From contig NZ_JAPEMB010000001.1 in NCBI RefSeq assembly GCF_026343125.1, positions 3,787,501 through 3,851,500 of the forward strand: DNA of 64,000 bases. The letters run 5' to 3'. Both the position numbers and the translations under genes were made by a program. Origin of the DNA: Streptomyces sp. NBC_00094 (GTDB lineage Bacteria > Actinomycetota > Actinomycetes > Streptomycetales > Streptomycetaceae). Below, piece by piece: positions 34,186-42,480 of this stretch (positions within the stretch are counted from its first letter, which is position 1; the number at the start of each line of letters is the position of its first letter). The notes under the pieces are model-generated. The model worked only from the letters and a program-made list of their open reading frames with translations, ran no database searches and was not told the DNA's origin.

Positions 34186-34221
34186 CCCCGCGAGCCCGGC
34201 CTGATCGACAAGACACCCCCT
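34186..34221. mobile_element. solo terminus of a MITE-like element
   Basis: A 36-base stretch matches one end of the complete element at 51061-51260 at 35 of 36 positions, but no opposite terminus or interior is nearby. It is probably the remnant of a decayed or partly excised copy, between the DUF6232-type gene and purA. Confidence 0.75.
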
Positions 34222-34249
34222 GGCGGGTGTCGCCGGTGCGGTCATGGCG

Positions 34250-34290
34250 AAGGGCCCGCACCCCGGTTCGTCGCCGGTGTGCGGGCCCTT
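34250..34290. terminator. purA terminator
   Basis: A 17-bp stem (34250-34266 and 34274-34290) with one mismatch and a 7-base loop, 27 bases after the purA stop codon. Confidence 0.85.
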
Positions 34291-34316
34291 CGTCGTGCGT
34301 GCTCCTGCGGGAAGAA

Positions 34317-35600
34317 CTACAGGAACGAGTTGATCTCGATCGTCTCGGTGCGGCCGGGGCCGACGCCGATCGCGGAGATCGGGGCGCCCGACATCTCCTC
34401 CAGGGCCTTCACGTACGCCTGCGCGTTCTTCGGCAGGTCGGCGAAGGTCTTGGCCTTGGTGATGTCCTCGGACCAGCCCGGCAGCATTTCGTAGATCGGC
34501 TTCGCGTGGTGGAAGTCGGTCTGCGAGTACGGCAGCTCCTCGACGCGCTTGCCGTCGATCTCGTACGCGACGCAGACCGGGATCTGCTCCCAGCCGGTCA
34601 GCACGTCCAGCTTGGTGAGGAAGAAGTCGGTCAGGCCGTTGACGCGGGTCGCGTAGCGGGCGATGACCGCGTCGAACCAGCCGCAGCGACGGTCACGGCC
34701 GGTGGTGACACCGCGCTCGCCACCGATGCGGCGCAGCGCCTCGCCGTCCGCGTCGAAGAGCTCCGTCGGGAACGGGCCGGCGCCGACACGGGTCGTGTAC
34801 GCCTTGAGGATGCCGATGACCCGGCTGATCTTCGTCGGACCCACGCCGGCACCGGTGCAGGCGCCGCCCGCGGTCGGGTTCGAGGAGGTGACGAAGGGGT
34901 ACGTGCCGTGGTCGACGTCGAGCAGGGTGCCCTGGCCGCCCTCGAAGAGCACGACCTTCTCGTCGTCGAGCGCCTTGTTGAGGATCAGCGTGGTGTCCGC
35001 GACGAACGGCTTGATCTGCTCCGCGTACTGGAGCATCTCCTCGACGATCTGGGCGGCGTCGATCGCGCGACGGTTGTACAGCTTGGCGAGGAGCTGGTTC
35101 TTGCCCTCCAGCGCCGCCTCGACCTTCTGGATGAGGATCGACTCGTCGTACAGGTCCTGGACCCGGATGCCGACGCGGTTGATCTTGTCCGCGTAGGTCG
35201 GCCCGATGCCGCGACCGGTGGTGCCGATCTTGCGCTTGCCGAGGAACCGTTCCGTCACCTTGTCGAGGGTGACGTTGTACGGCGTGATGAGATGAGCGTT
35301 ACCGCTGATCAGGAGCTTCGACGTGTCCACGCCTCGCTCGTTCAGTCCGCTCAGCTCGGAGAGCAGGACCGCCGGGTCGACGACGACACCGTTTCCGATC
35401 ACCGGGGTACACCCCGGTGAGAGGATTCCGGAAGGGAGAAGATGGAGCGCGTACTTCTGGTCGCCTACGACGACGGTGTGGCCGGCGTTGTTGCCGCCCT
35501 GGTAACGCACTACATAGTCAACGGATCCACCGAGGAGATCGGTGGCCTTTCCCTTGCCCTCGTCACCCCACTGAGCACCGAGCAGCACAAGTGCGGGCAC
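34317..35600 (-). CDS. purA: adenylosuccinate synthetase
   Basis: First step from IMP to AMP: joins aspartate to IMP with GTP. The phosphate loop GAQWGDEGKGKATDLL (~8-23), catalytic NAGHTVVVGD (~38-47), IGTTGRGIGPTYADK (IMP site) and the C-terminal GVGPGRTE are all conserved. It has 427 residues, as usual. The start is GTG 35600, with GGAAGGGG upstream. A strong terminator follows the gene, so it is probably transcribed alone. Confidence 0.97.
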   Translation of the reverse strand: MPALVLLGAQWGDEGKGKATDLLGGSVDYVVRYQGGNNAGHTVVVGDQKYALHLLPSGILSPGCTPVIGNGVVVDPAVLLSELSGLNERGVDTSKLLISGNAHLITPYNVTLDKVTERFLGKRKIGTTGRGIGPTYADKINRVGIRVQDLYDESILIQKVEAALEGKNQLLAKLYNRRAIDAAQIVEEMLQYAEQIKPFVADTTLILNKALDDEKVVLFEGGQGTLLDVDHGTYPFVTSSNPTAGGACTGAGVGPTKISRVIGILKAYTTRVGAGPFPTELFDADGEALRRIGGERGVTTGRDRRCGWFDAVIARYATRVNGLTDFFLTKLDVLTGWEQIPVCVAYEIDGKRVEELPYSQTDFHHAKPIYEMLPGWSEDITKAKTFADLPKNAQAYVKALEEMSGAPISAIGVGPGRTETIEINSFL

Positions 35601-35680
35601 AGGCGTACACCCCTTCCGGGTGGGGCATGTCCAAGGTCAGGGGCCGAGGCCGCCTCACCGGTGTGCCCCGGAATAGACGA

Positions 35681-35708
35681 AGCCCCTGGCGCAATAGCGC
35701 AAGGGGCT
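35681..35708. terminator. hairpin in the purA/DAG-kinase-like divergent region
   Basis: A 12-bp stem (35681-35692 and 35697-35708) with one mismatch and a 4-base loop. It lies upstream of both divergent genes, so it may be an attenuator of the plus-strand gene rather than a classic terminator. Confidence 0.5.
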
Positions 35709-35742
35709 CTTGCACAAAGATGCTACCCGAGGAAGGACCGAG

Positions 35743-36552
35743 GTGTCGGCTCACGACCAGCTGCTGGTGGTCATCGACCCGGTCGCCCGCCGAAGTGACG
35801 GCGAGTCCGTACGGATCGCGAAGGATGTTCTGTCGGCGGGCGCGGAAGCGAAGATCTGCCTGCCCGACAGCCCGGACGAATTCTCCCGGGCCCTGGCCCG
35901 GCGTGGCTCCCGGCACCCCGTGGTGCTCGGCGACGACCGCGCGCTGCTCCGTACGGTGACGCTGCTGCACCGGGAGCGGGAGCTCGCCGACGGGGCGCTC
36001 TCCCTGGTCCCGATCGGCCCGCCGGACGCCCTGGAACTCGCGCACGCGCTCGGCGTGCCGCGCTCCGTCCCTGCGGCGGCGCGGGCGGTCCTCGACGGGG
36101 CGGTACGACGTCTGGACCTGCTGGTCGACGACAGCGACGGGGTCGTCCTGGCCGACCTGCTCGTCCCGGCCGTGCCCGTCCTGGCCGCACCGACCTCGTC
36201 CGTCTGGGGCACCTGCCGCTCCCTGGTCCGCACGCTGGTCCGCCCGGCCCCGACGGCCCTCGCGGTCCGCACCCACCGGCTGCGGGTGGAGGCGGACGGG
36301 GTGCTGCTCGCCGATGTGGACACACCGGTGGAGGGCGTCTCGGTCCGCTCCGTCGCCGGTACGGCGGAGGTCACCGTCCACCCGGCGACTGCCCCGGCCC
36401 ACCTCGCGCTGGCCCGCACGCTCACGGTCTCGGGCCCGGACTTCCGCTACCGCGCGGACGGCCGCGTCACGGGCCCGGTCCGGCGGCGGACGTGGACGGC
36501 CCGGGCGGGCGCGTGGGGGCTGACGCTTCCCGAGGACGTCGCGGGGCTGTAG
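35743..36552 (+). CDS. diacylglycerol-kinase-like catalytic domain protein
   Basis: A 269-residue protein of the NAD/diacylglycerol kinase fold type (LLVVIDPVARRSDGESVRIA, then VVLGDDRALLR in place of the usual GGDGT loop). The loss of the GGDGT glycine pair suggests weak or no kinase activity, perhaps a lipid-binding role. GTG 35743 (VSAHDQLLV) with an upstream GGAAGGA was chosen. The gene diverges from purA. Confidence 0.75.
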   Translation: MSAHDQLLVVIDPVARRSDGESVRIAKDVLSAGAEAKICLPDSPDEFSRALARRGSRHPVVLGDDRALLRTVTLLHRERELADGALSLVPIGPPDALELAHALGVPRSVPAAARAVLDGAVRRLDLLVDDSDGVVLADLLVPAVPVLAAPTSSVWGTCRSLVRTLVRPAPTALAVRTHRLRVEADGVLLADVDTPVEGVSVRSVAGTAEVTVHPATAPAHLALARTLTVSGPDFRYRADGRVTGPVRRRTWTARAGAWGLTLPEDVAGL

Positions 36553-36595
36553 GGATCCCTGGGATCCCTCACGAGGGGCGCTCGCGGCGGTCCCC

Positions 36596-36711
36596 GCCGT
36601 CCCCCCCTGCCTGCCCCCGCCGCCCCCTGCCTGCCTCCCGCTTGTCCCCTGCCGCTCCCTGCCTGCCCCCGCCTGTCCCCCGTCGCTCCCTGCCCCTCCC
36701 CTACGGCCCCG
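36596..36711. repeat. C-rich low-complexity tract
   Basis: About 115 bases of C/T-biased sequence with a repeated CCCTGCCTGCCCCCGCC (near 36605 and 36658) before the next gene. No gene is seen here; unusual even for this G+C level. Confidence 0.7.
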
Positions 36712-36731
36712 CCCCCGGTTACGCTCCGCCC

Positions 36732-37436
36732 GTGAGCCTCGACGAGACCGGTACCGCGCCCTCCCCGACGTACGCCCTGCTCGCCGCCGAGGCCGGGCGT
36801 GAGGTCGTCGCGCCGGCCCGTGCGCACCGTCCCGAGGCGGACGTCCGGGCCGTGCCCTGGTGGCGGGTGCGGAGTCTGCGCCGGGTCTCCGGGCTGAACG
36901 AGGTGCTGATCCTGGTGGCCGTCTGCGCGGGCCTGGGCGTTCTGTCAGTGACCGGCCTCAACGAGGGCATCGAGGTCGGAACGTACACCGTCGGCGTCCT
37001 GACGCTCGGCGCGCTCCTGGTCTCCGGCTACCGGCTGCTGACCACCGGCCGTCACGCCGCCCGGCGCCTGGCCCGGGCCGCGACCGCCCCGGCACCCGCC
37101 ACCCGGCGGTACGTGCTGCTGCGGGGCCCGGCGGGCGGCCGTCCGACCCTGTTCCTGTTCCCGGACGGCGAGCGGCCGGACGATCTGCCCGACGGGCTGC
37201 TGATGCTCCCGCCGACCGGCGCGCTGCCCTCGGCGCCCACCGGGTCCGTGGAGCTGCACGGCTGGCTCGACCGGGCGGAGTCCGGGCTGCCGGTCGTCGT
37301 CCCGTGGGTCGAGGGGCGGCCGCTCTGGCCCGCGGAGCCGCTCTGGGAGACGGGCGGCACGGACTTCGAGGGGCAGCTGGAGTGGCTGGCGCCGGGCGAG
37401 GAGGACCAGGAGGAGGCCCCTCAGCCCCCGGCCTGA
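36732..37436 (+). CDS. two-helix membrane protein of unknown function
   Basis: A 234-residue protein. A cytoplasmic N-terminus (~1-55) leads to two membrane segments (~62-81 and ~88-107), then a roughly 120-residue soluble domain with VELHGWLDRAESGLPVVVPW and a Glu-rich tail. No family recognised. GTG 36732 (VSLDETGTAPSP) was chosen because upstream sequence is low-complexity and non-coding. Its stop codon sits in a 29-bp direct repeat. Confidence 0.7.
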   Translation: MSLDETGTAPSPTYALLAAEAGREVVAPARAHRPEADVRAVPWWRVRSLRRVSGLNEVLILVAVCAGLGVLSVTGLNEGIEVGTYTVGVLTLGALLVSGYRLLTTGRHAARRLARAATAPAPATRRYVLLRGPAGGRPTLFLFPDGERPDDLPDGLLMLPPTGALPSAPTGSVELHGWLDRAESGLPVVVPWVEGRPLWPAEPLWETGGTDFEGQLEWLAPGEEDQEEAPQPPA

Positions 37437-37481
37437 CCCTCCTTGCGAAGGCCCCCTCAGCCCCCGGCCTGACCCTCCTTG
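37417..37481. repeat. 29-bp direct repeat giving stop codons to two converging genes
   Basis: Identical copies at 37417-37445 and 37453-37481 (36-bp period). The first holds the TGA of the plus-strand membrane protein, the second the TGA of the minus-strand regulator, so each strand of the same sequence ends a different gene. Confidence 0.9.
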
Positions 37482-37987
37482 TGGGCCCGCCAGCGGTCCA
37501 TGATCCCCAGCATCTCCGTCTGGAGGAACGCGAAGAAGTCGGCGGTGTCGGCGGTCCGCCGGCCCGCCGCCGTGTCCGGGCCCAGCATCTCGACGCCGTC
37601 GCGGAGCACCCGCTCCCAGCGGGTGAGGACCTGGTCCCGCTGGGTGAAGGTCTCGTACCAGAGCTCGTTGTGGAGGACGTACCGGTCGCGGCGCGTGCCC
37701 GGGTCGCGCTCGCGGCTGACCATGCTGACCTGGCTGAGGTAGCGGATGGCGCCGGAGACGGCCGCCGGGCTGATCCTGAGCTGTTCGGCGAGCTCGGCCG
37801 AGGTCATGGAGGCCGTCTCGGAGGCGAGGAGCGCCGCGAAGACCCGGGACGCCATGCGCTGCATGCCGGCCTCCGTCATCTCGGCGGCGAAGCGCTCGAC
37901 GAAGCGCGAGGTCGCGTCCTCGGCGGCGGTGCCCGCGACGGCGGCGCCTTCGGTTCCGGTGCCTTCGGTGCTGCTCATGCCGGTCAT
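37457..37987 (-). CDS. GbsR/MarR family transcriptional regulator
   Basis: A 176-residue winged-helix regulator: HTH MTSAELAEQLRISPAAVSGA (~60-80), then IRYLSQVSMVSRERDPGTRR and a helical C-terminus. This fits the GbsR-like branch of MarR. It diverges from an ABC exporter, and a perfect palindrome lies between, so it probably represses both genes. ATG 37987 has AAGGAG only three bases upstream; ATG 37978 is the alternative. Its stop codon is inside a direct repeat. Confidence 0.85.
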   Translation of the reverse strand: MTGMSSTEGTGTEGAAVAGTAAEDATSRFVERFAAEMTEAGMQRMASRVFAALLASETASMTSAELAEQLRISPAAVSGAIRYLSQVSMVSRERDPGTRRDRYVLHNELWYETFTQRDQVLTRWERVLRDGVEMLGPDTAAGRRTADTADFFAFLQTEMLGIMDRWRAHKEGQAGG

Positions 37988-38035
37988 CGTCTCCTTCGTT
38001 CGCCTTCCGACCCCGACTTTATACGCTTCCTTAAC

Positions 38036-38051
38036 TTCACAAATTTGTGAA
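38036..38051. promoter_or_regulatory. perfect palindrome, likely operator of the exporter
   Basis: TTCACAAATTTGTGAA, a 16-bp perfect palindrome 20 bases before the ABC gene's ATG and close to the divergent regulator. AT-rich, which stands out in this genome. Confidence 0.85.
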
Positions 38052-38071
38052 ACTACCGTACGTTCTGAAGC

Positions 38072-38971
38072 ATGACGAAGGCAATCAGCGTCGCCGGACT
38101 CCACAAGTCCTTCGGGCGCACCCACGCGCTGGACGGTCTCGACCTCGCCGTCGAGGCCGGCGAGGTCCACGGCTTCCTCGGCCCCAACGGCGCCGGGAAG
38201 TCCACCGCCATCCGGGTCCTCCTGGGCCTGCTCCGCCCCGACTCCGGTGCCGCCGCCGTCCTCGGCCGGGACCCCTGGCGGGACGCCGTCGAGCTGCACC
38301 GCCGCATCGCGTACGTCCCCGGCGACGTGACGCTCTGGCGCAACCTCTCCGGCGGCGAGGTCATCGACCTGTTCGGCCGGCTGCGCGGCGGCGGCCTCGA
38401 CCGGGCCCGGCGCGCCGAGCTGATCGAGCGCTTCGAGCTCGACCCCACCAAGAAGGGCCGCACCTACTCCAAGGGCAACCGCCAGAAGGTCGCCCTCGTC
38501 GCCGCCTTCGCCTCCGACGTCGACCTGCTCGTCCTCGACGAGCCGACCAGCGGCCTCGACCCGCTGATGGAGGAGGTCTTCCAGAGCTGCGTCACCGAGG
38601 CACGGGAGCGCGGCCGGACGGTGCTCCTGTCCTCGCACATCCTCGGCGAGGTCGAGACCCTCTGCGACCGGGTCAGCATCGTCCGCAAGGGGCGGACCGT
38701 CGAGTCCGGTTCGCTCGCGGAGCTGCGCCACCTGACCCGTACGAGCGTCACGGCCGAACTGGCCTCGCCGCCCAACGGGCTCGCCCACCTCCCCGGCGTC
38801 CACGACCTGGCCGTGACGGGACACCGGGTCGATCTCCAGGTCGACACCGACAAGCTCGACGCCGTCCTGCGGTCCCTGACCGCGTCGGGCGTCCGCAGCC
38901 TGACCAGCACCCCGCCCACCCTGGAAGAGCTCTTCCTCCGCCACTACGCCGACGAGGCGGTCGCGTCATGA
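38072..38971 (+). CDS. ABC transporter ATP-binding protein
   Basis: A 299-residue ATPase: Walker A GPNGAGKS (~36), Q-loop near ~85, signature YSKGNRQKVALVAAF (~132, with SKGNRQ replacing the usual LSGGQ, as in several bacterial multidrug exporters), Walker B DLLVLDEPTSGLDP (~152) and H-loop. A roughly 90-residue C-terminal domain follows. Energises the permease, whose ATG overlaps the stop of this gene (ATGA). Export of a drug or lipid is likely. Confidence 0.92.
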   Translation: MTKAISVAGLHKSFGRTHALDGLDLAVEAGEVHGFLGPNGAGKSTAIRVLLGLLRPDSGAAAVLGRDPWRDAVELHRRIAYVPGDVTLWRNLSGGEVIDLFGRLRGGGLDRARRAELIERFELDPTKKGRTYSKGNRQKVALVAAFASDVDLLVLDEPTSGLDPLMEEVFQSCVTEARERGRTVLLSSHILGEVETLCDRVSIVRKGRTVESGSLAELRHLTRTSVTAELASPPNGLAHLPGVHDLAVTGHRVDLQVDTDKLDAVLRSLTASGVRSLTSTPPTLEELFLRHYADEAVAS

Positions 38972-40548
38972 ACACGAGCAGCGCCCTCGCAGGTACCGGG
39001 ACCCTCACCCGGCTCGCCCTGCGCCGGGACCGGGTCATGATCCCGCTCTGGGCCGTCGTCACCGGCGGCCTGGTCGCCGGCGGGGTCGGCTCCCTGGAGG
39101 GGCTGTACGGGACGGCCGCCGAGCGCGCCGAGATCGCCGCCACCATGACCGCCAACAGCTCGATGCGCTCGTTCTACGGGCCCGTCTTCGGCGACTCCCT
39201 CGGCGGGCTCGTCGCCTGGCGCTTCGGCACCTTCGCCGCCGTCCTCGCCGCCGTCGCGAGCCTGATGGTCGTCGTCCGGCACACCCGCGACGAGGAGGAG
39301 ACGGGCCGTCAGGAGATGCTCTCCGCCGGGGCGGTCGGCCGGCGCGCCCCGCTCACCGCCGCCCTCCTCGCCGCGCTCGCCCTCAACGGCGCCGTCGCCC
39401 TCATCGTCACGGCGGGCCTCGCCGGGCAGGGCGCGGCCGGGGCGCTCGCCCTCGGCCTCGCCGTCGGCGGCACCGGCATGCTCTTCGCGACCACGGCCGC
39501 CCTCACCGCCCAGCTCACGGAGAGCGCCCGGCTCGCCCGGGGCCTCGCGGCGGCCGTCCTCGGCCTCGCCTTCGTCCTGCGGGCGGCCGGCGACGCCGGT
39601 ACGGCCTCCGGGGGCTCCGTCCTGACCTGGCTCTCGCCCTTCGGCTGGGCCGAGAACGTCCGCGCCTTCGCGGGCGAGCGCTGGTGGGTGCTGGGCCTGA
39701 TCGGCGCGGCCGTCCTGGTGCAGACGGCGGTGGCGTACGCGCTGACCGGCCGCCGCGACGTCGGCGCGAGCTTCCTCGCGACCCGGCCGGGCCCGGCGGA
39801 AGGGCGACTGGCCTCGGCGGGCGGGCTCGCGTGGCGGCTCCAGCGCGGCTCGCTCCTCGGCTGGTCGCTCGGCTTCCTGCTCGGCGGGCTCGTCTTCGGC
39901 GGGATGGCCGAGGGCGCGGCCGACATCGTCGGCGACAACGAGCAGGCCCGTCGGATCTTCGAGCGGATGGGCGGGCAGAGCGGTCTCACGAACGCCTTCC
40001 TCGCCACCATGGTCTCCCTCTTCGGGATGATCGCGGCGCTCTTCGCGGTCGGGTCGGTGCTGCGGGCGCACGGCGAGGAGACCTCCGGCCGGGCCGAACC
40101 GCTCCTCGCGAACGCCCTCGGCCGGACCCGCTGGGCCGCCGGCCATCTGGTGATCGCCTTCGGCGGCTCGGCCCTGATCCTGCTCCTCGCCGGACTCGGC
40201 CTCACCCTCTCCTCCGGGCGGGACCTCGGCCCGATCCTGACCGCCTCCCTCACCCAGCTCCCGGCGGTGTGGACCCTCGCCGGGCTCGCCGTCCTCCTCT
40301 GGGGCGCCGCCCCGAAGGCCGCGACCGCCGCGTGGGGCACGGCCGGGATCTGTCTGGCCCTCGGCTGGATCGGCCCGGCGCTCGACCTGCCGCAGGCGGC
40401 CCTGGACCTCTCCCCCTTCGGCCACCTGCCGAAGCTCCCCGGCCAGGACATGACCTGGGCCCCTGTCCTGGCCCTGACCGCCCTGGCGGCGGCCCTGGTC
40501 GCGGCGGGCCTTGCGGGACTGCGCCGCCGCGACCTGACGACGAGCTGA
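38968..40548 (+). CDS. ABC transporter permease
   Basis: A 526-residue membrane protein with about twelve hydrophobic segments in two similar halves, each opening with a RL-ALRRDRVMIPLW or RLQRGSLLGWSLG type motif. Fused two-half permeases of this kind export drugs or peptides in actinobacteria. The ATG overlaps the ATPase stop, giving a two-gene operon under the palindromic operator. Confidence 0.88.
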   Translation: MNTSSALAGTGTLTRLALRRDRVMIPLWAVVTGGLVAGGVGSLEGLYGTAAERAEIAATMTANSSMRSFYGPVFGDSLGGLVAWRFGTFAAVLAAVASLMVVVRHTRDEEETGRQEMLSAGAVGRRAPLTAALLAALALNGAVALIVTAGLAGQGAAGALALGLAVGGTGMLFATTAALTAQLTESARLARGLAAAVLGLAFVLRAAGDAGTASGGSVLTWLSPFGWAENVRAFAGERWWVLGLIGAAVLVQTAVAYALTGRRDVGASFLATRPGPAEGRLASAGGLAWRLQRGSLLGWSLGFLLGGLVFGGMAEGAADIVGDNEQARRIFERMGGQSGLTNAFLATMVSLFGMIAALFAVGSVLRAHGEETSGRAEPLLANALGRTRWAAGHLVIAFGGSALILLLAGLGLTLSSGRDLGPILTASLTQLPAVWTLAGLAVLLWGAAPKAATAAWGTAGICLALGWIGPALDLPQAALDLSPFGHLPKLPGQDMTWAPVLALTALAAALVAAGLAGLRRRDLTTS

Positions 40549-40573
40549 CGACGAGCCCGTACGAGGGGGCTGC

Positions 40574-41776
40574 TCACACCTCCACGAGCAGCTCCTCGAA
40601 GCCCCGGATCACGTACCCCGGCTTCCACACCGGCTCCGCCGCGAGCCGCAGGCCCGGCGCCTGGCGGAGCAACTCACCGAAGACCGCCTCCAGTTCGAGG
40701 CGGGCGAGCGGGGCACCGAGGCAGTAGTGGATGCCCGCGCCGAAGGTGATGTGCGGGTTGTCGGCCCGGGTGAGGTCGAGCTCGTCGGCGGTCGGGCCGA
40801 AGCGGGCCGGGTCGCGGTTGGCGGAGCCGAAGAGCAGCGCGACCTCGGAGCCGCGCGGGATGACCTGGCCGCCGACCTCGATGTCGTCGAGGACCCAGCG
40901 CTCGAACATCTGGAGCGGGGTGTCGTACCGCAGAAGTTCGTCCACAGCTGTGGACAACTTTTCGGGATCCGGACGGACGCCCTTCCTCAGCAGCGTCCAC
41001 ATGCCGTTGACCGTGGTGTTCACGGTGGCCTCGTGGCCCGCGTTCAGGAGCAGCACGCAGGTGGAGATCATCTCCTGTTCCGTCAGCTCCTCCACCCCGA
41101 TGAGCGCCGAGATCAGGTCGTCCCCCGGGCTCTTCCGGCGCCGCGCGATCAGCTCCCGCAGGTAGTCCGAGAACGCGATCGAGGCCGCGACCGCCCGTCG
41201 GGCCGTCTCCTCCGAGGGCTTCAGCTCGAACATCCCGCAGATCGCCGCCGACCAGGGCCGCAGCCGCCCCCGCTCCTCGTCGTCCTCCGGGACGCCCAGC
41301 ATCTCGGCGATCACCGCGACGGGGAGGGGTTCGGCGACCGAGGCGAGCAGGTCGCCGCCGCCCCGCGCGACCAGCTCCCCGACGAGGCCGGACGCGAGCC
41401 GCCGTACCGTCGGCGCCAGGTTCTCGACCGTCCTCGGCGTGAACGCCTTCGACACGAGCCGCCGGATCCGGGTGTGGTCGGCCGCCTCCAGATCGAGCAG
41501 CCCGTGGTCGTTGAGCGTGTGGAAGGGCTCGTACGCGGCGGCCGGTGCCTCCCGCCCGAACTCCTCGTGGGTGAACCGGTGCGTGTACGTCCGGCCGAGC
41601 CGCCGGTCCCGGAGGAGCGCCGACACGTCCTCGTGGTGCGGGATCAGCCACTGCCGGGTCGGACCGTGCCAGTGCGCGCGGCCGGCGGCGCGCAGCCGGG
41701 CGTAGGCGGGGTACGGATCGGCGACGAACTCGGGGGACCAGGGGTCGTACACGGCGTCAACGTCAACAGCGTCCAT
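40574..41776 (-). CDS. cytochrome P450
   Basis: A 400-residue bacterial P450 (CYP107-like by layout). Heme loop FGAGIHYCLGAPLARLE (Cys ~347), ExxR in VDELLRYD (~284), and I-helix AGHEATVNTT (~240) with an acidic/Thr pair for oxygen activation. No ferredoxin or biosynthetic cluster is nearby, so the substrate is open. ATG 41776 was chosen; the first codons encode a small VDVDAV repeat. Confidence 0.93.
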   Translation of the reverse strand: MDAVDVDAVYDPWSPEFVADPYPAYARLRAAGRAHWHGPTRQWLIPHHEDVSALLRDRRLGRTYTHRFTHEEFGREAPAAAYEPFHTLNDHGLLDLEAADHTRIRRLVSKAFTPRTVENLAPTVRRLASGLVGELVARGGGDLLASVAEPLPVAVIAEMLGVPEDDEERGRLRPWSAAICGMFELKPSEETARRAVAASIAFSDYLRELIARRRKSPGDDLISALIGVEELTEQEMISTCVLLLNAGHEATVNTTVNGMWTLLRKGVRPDPEKLSTAVDELLRYDTPLQMFERWVLDDIEVGGQVIPRGSEVALLFGSANRDPARFGPTADELDLTRADNPHITFGAGIHYCLGAPLARLELEAVFGELLRQAPGLRLAAEPVWKPGYVIRGFEELLVEV

Positions 41777-41814
41777 GACCGGACGCTACCGCCGAAGCCC
41801 GGCCCCGGCAGGTG

Positions 41815-42480
41815 TCAGCCGCCGACGCGCACCAGGCCCGCCTCGTACGCGAAGACCGCCGCCTGCGTACGGTCGCGCAGCCCCAGCTTCACCAGGATGC
41901 GGCTCACATGCGTCTTGATCGTGGACTCGGCGACGACGAGGTGCTCGGCGATCTCGACGTTCGACAGGCCCTGCGCGATGAGCACGAGCACCTCCGTCTC
42001 CCGCTCCGTCAGTTCCCCGATCCGGGCCATCGCCGGCGGGCGCGGGGAGTTGCCCGGCGCCTTCGCGAACTCGGTGATCAGCCGCCTGGTGACGGTCGGC
42101 GCGAGCAGCGCCTCGCCGGCCGCGACGACCCGCACGCCCTCCGCGAGCTGCCGGGCCGAGGCGTCCTTGAGCAGGAATCCGGAGGCCCCGGCGCGCAGCG
42201 CCTGGTACACGTACTCGTCCAGGTCGAAGGTGGTCAGGACGAGGACCTTCGCGTCCGCGTCGGCGGCGACGATCTCCCGGGTGGCCTCGATGCCGTTCAG
42301 CTCGGGCATCCGGATGTCCATGAGGACGACGTCCGGACGGAGCGCGGCGACCTGGGCGATCGCCTCCCGGCCGTTGACGGCCTCGCCGACGACCTCCATG
42401 TCGGGCATCGCGCCGAGCAGCACGGAGAAGCCCTCGCGGACCATCATCTGGTCGTCGACGATCAGCACCTTGATGCTCAT
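41815..42480 (-). CDS. NarL-family response regulator
   Basis: A 221-residue regulator. The receiver domain holds the phospho-Asp in VVLMDIRMPELNG (Asp ~54) with acidic partners in IVDDQMMVREG; the C-terminal LuxR HTH (~150-215) reads LTEREVLVLIAQGLSNVEIA with recognition helix AESTIKTHVSRI. It overlaps the sensor kinase stop by four bases, so they form a coupled two-component system. Confidence 0.95.
   Translation of the reverse strand: MSIKVLIVDDQMMVREGFSVLLGAMPDMEVVGEAVNGREAIAQVAALRPDVVLMDIRMPELNGIEATREIVAADADAKVLVLTTFDLDEYVYQALRAGASGFLLKDASARQLAEGVRVVAAGEALLAPTVTRRLITEFAKAPGNSPRPPAMARIGELTERETEVLVLIAQGLSNVEIAEHLVVAESTIKTHVSRILVKLGLRDRTQAAVFAYEAGLVRVGG

Noticed and set aside
40574..41776. 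P450 as part of a biosynthetic gene cluster
   Set aside because: Neighbours are an ABC exporter and a two-component system, with no synthase or tailoring genes.
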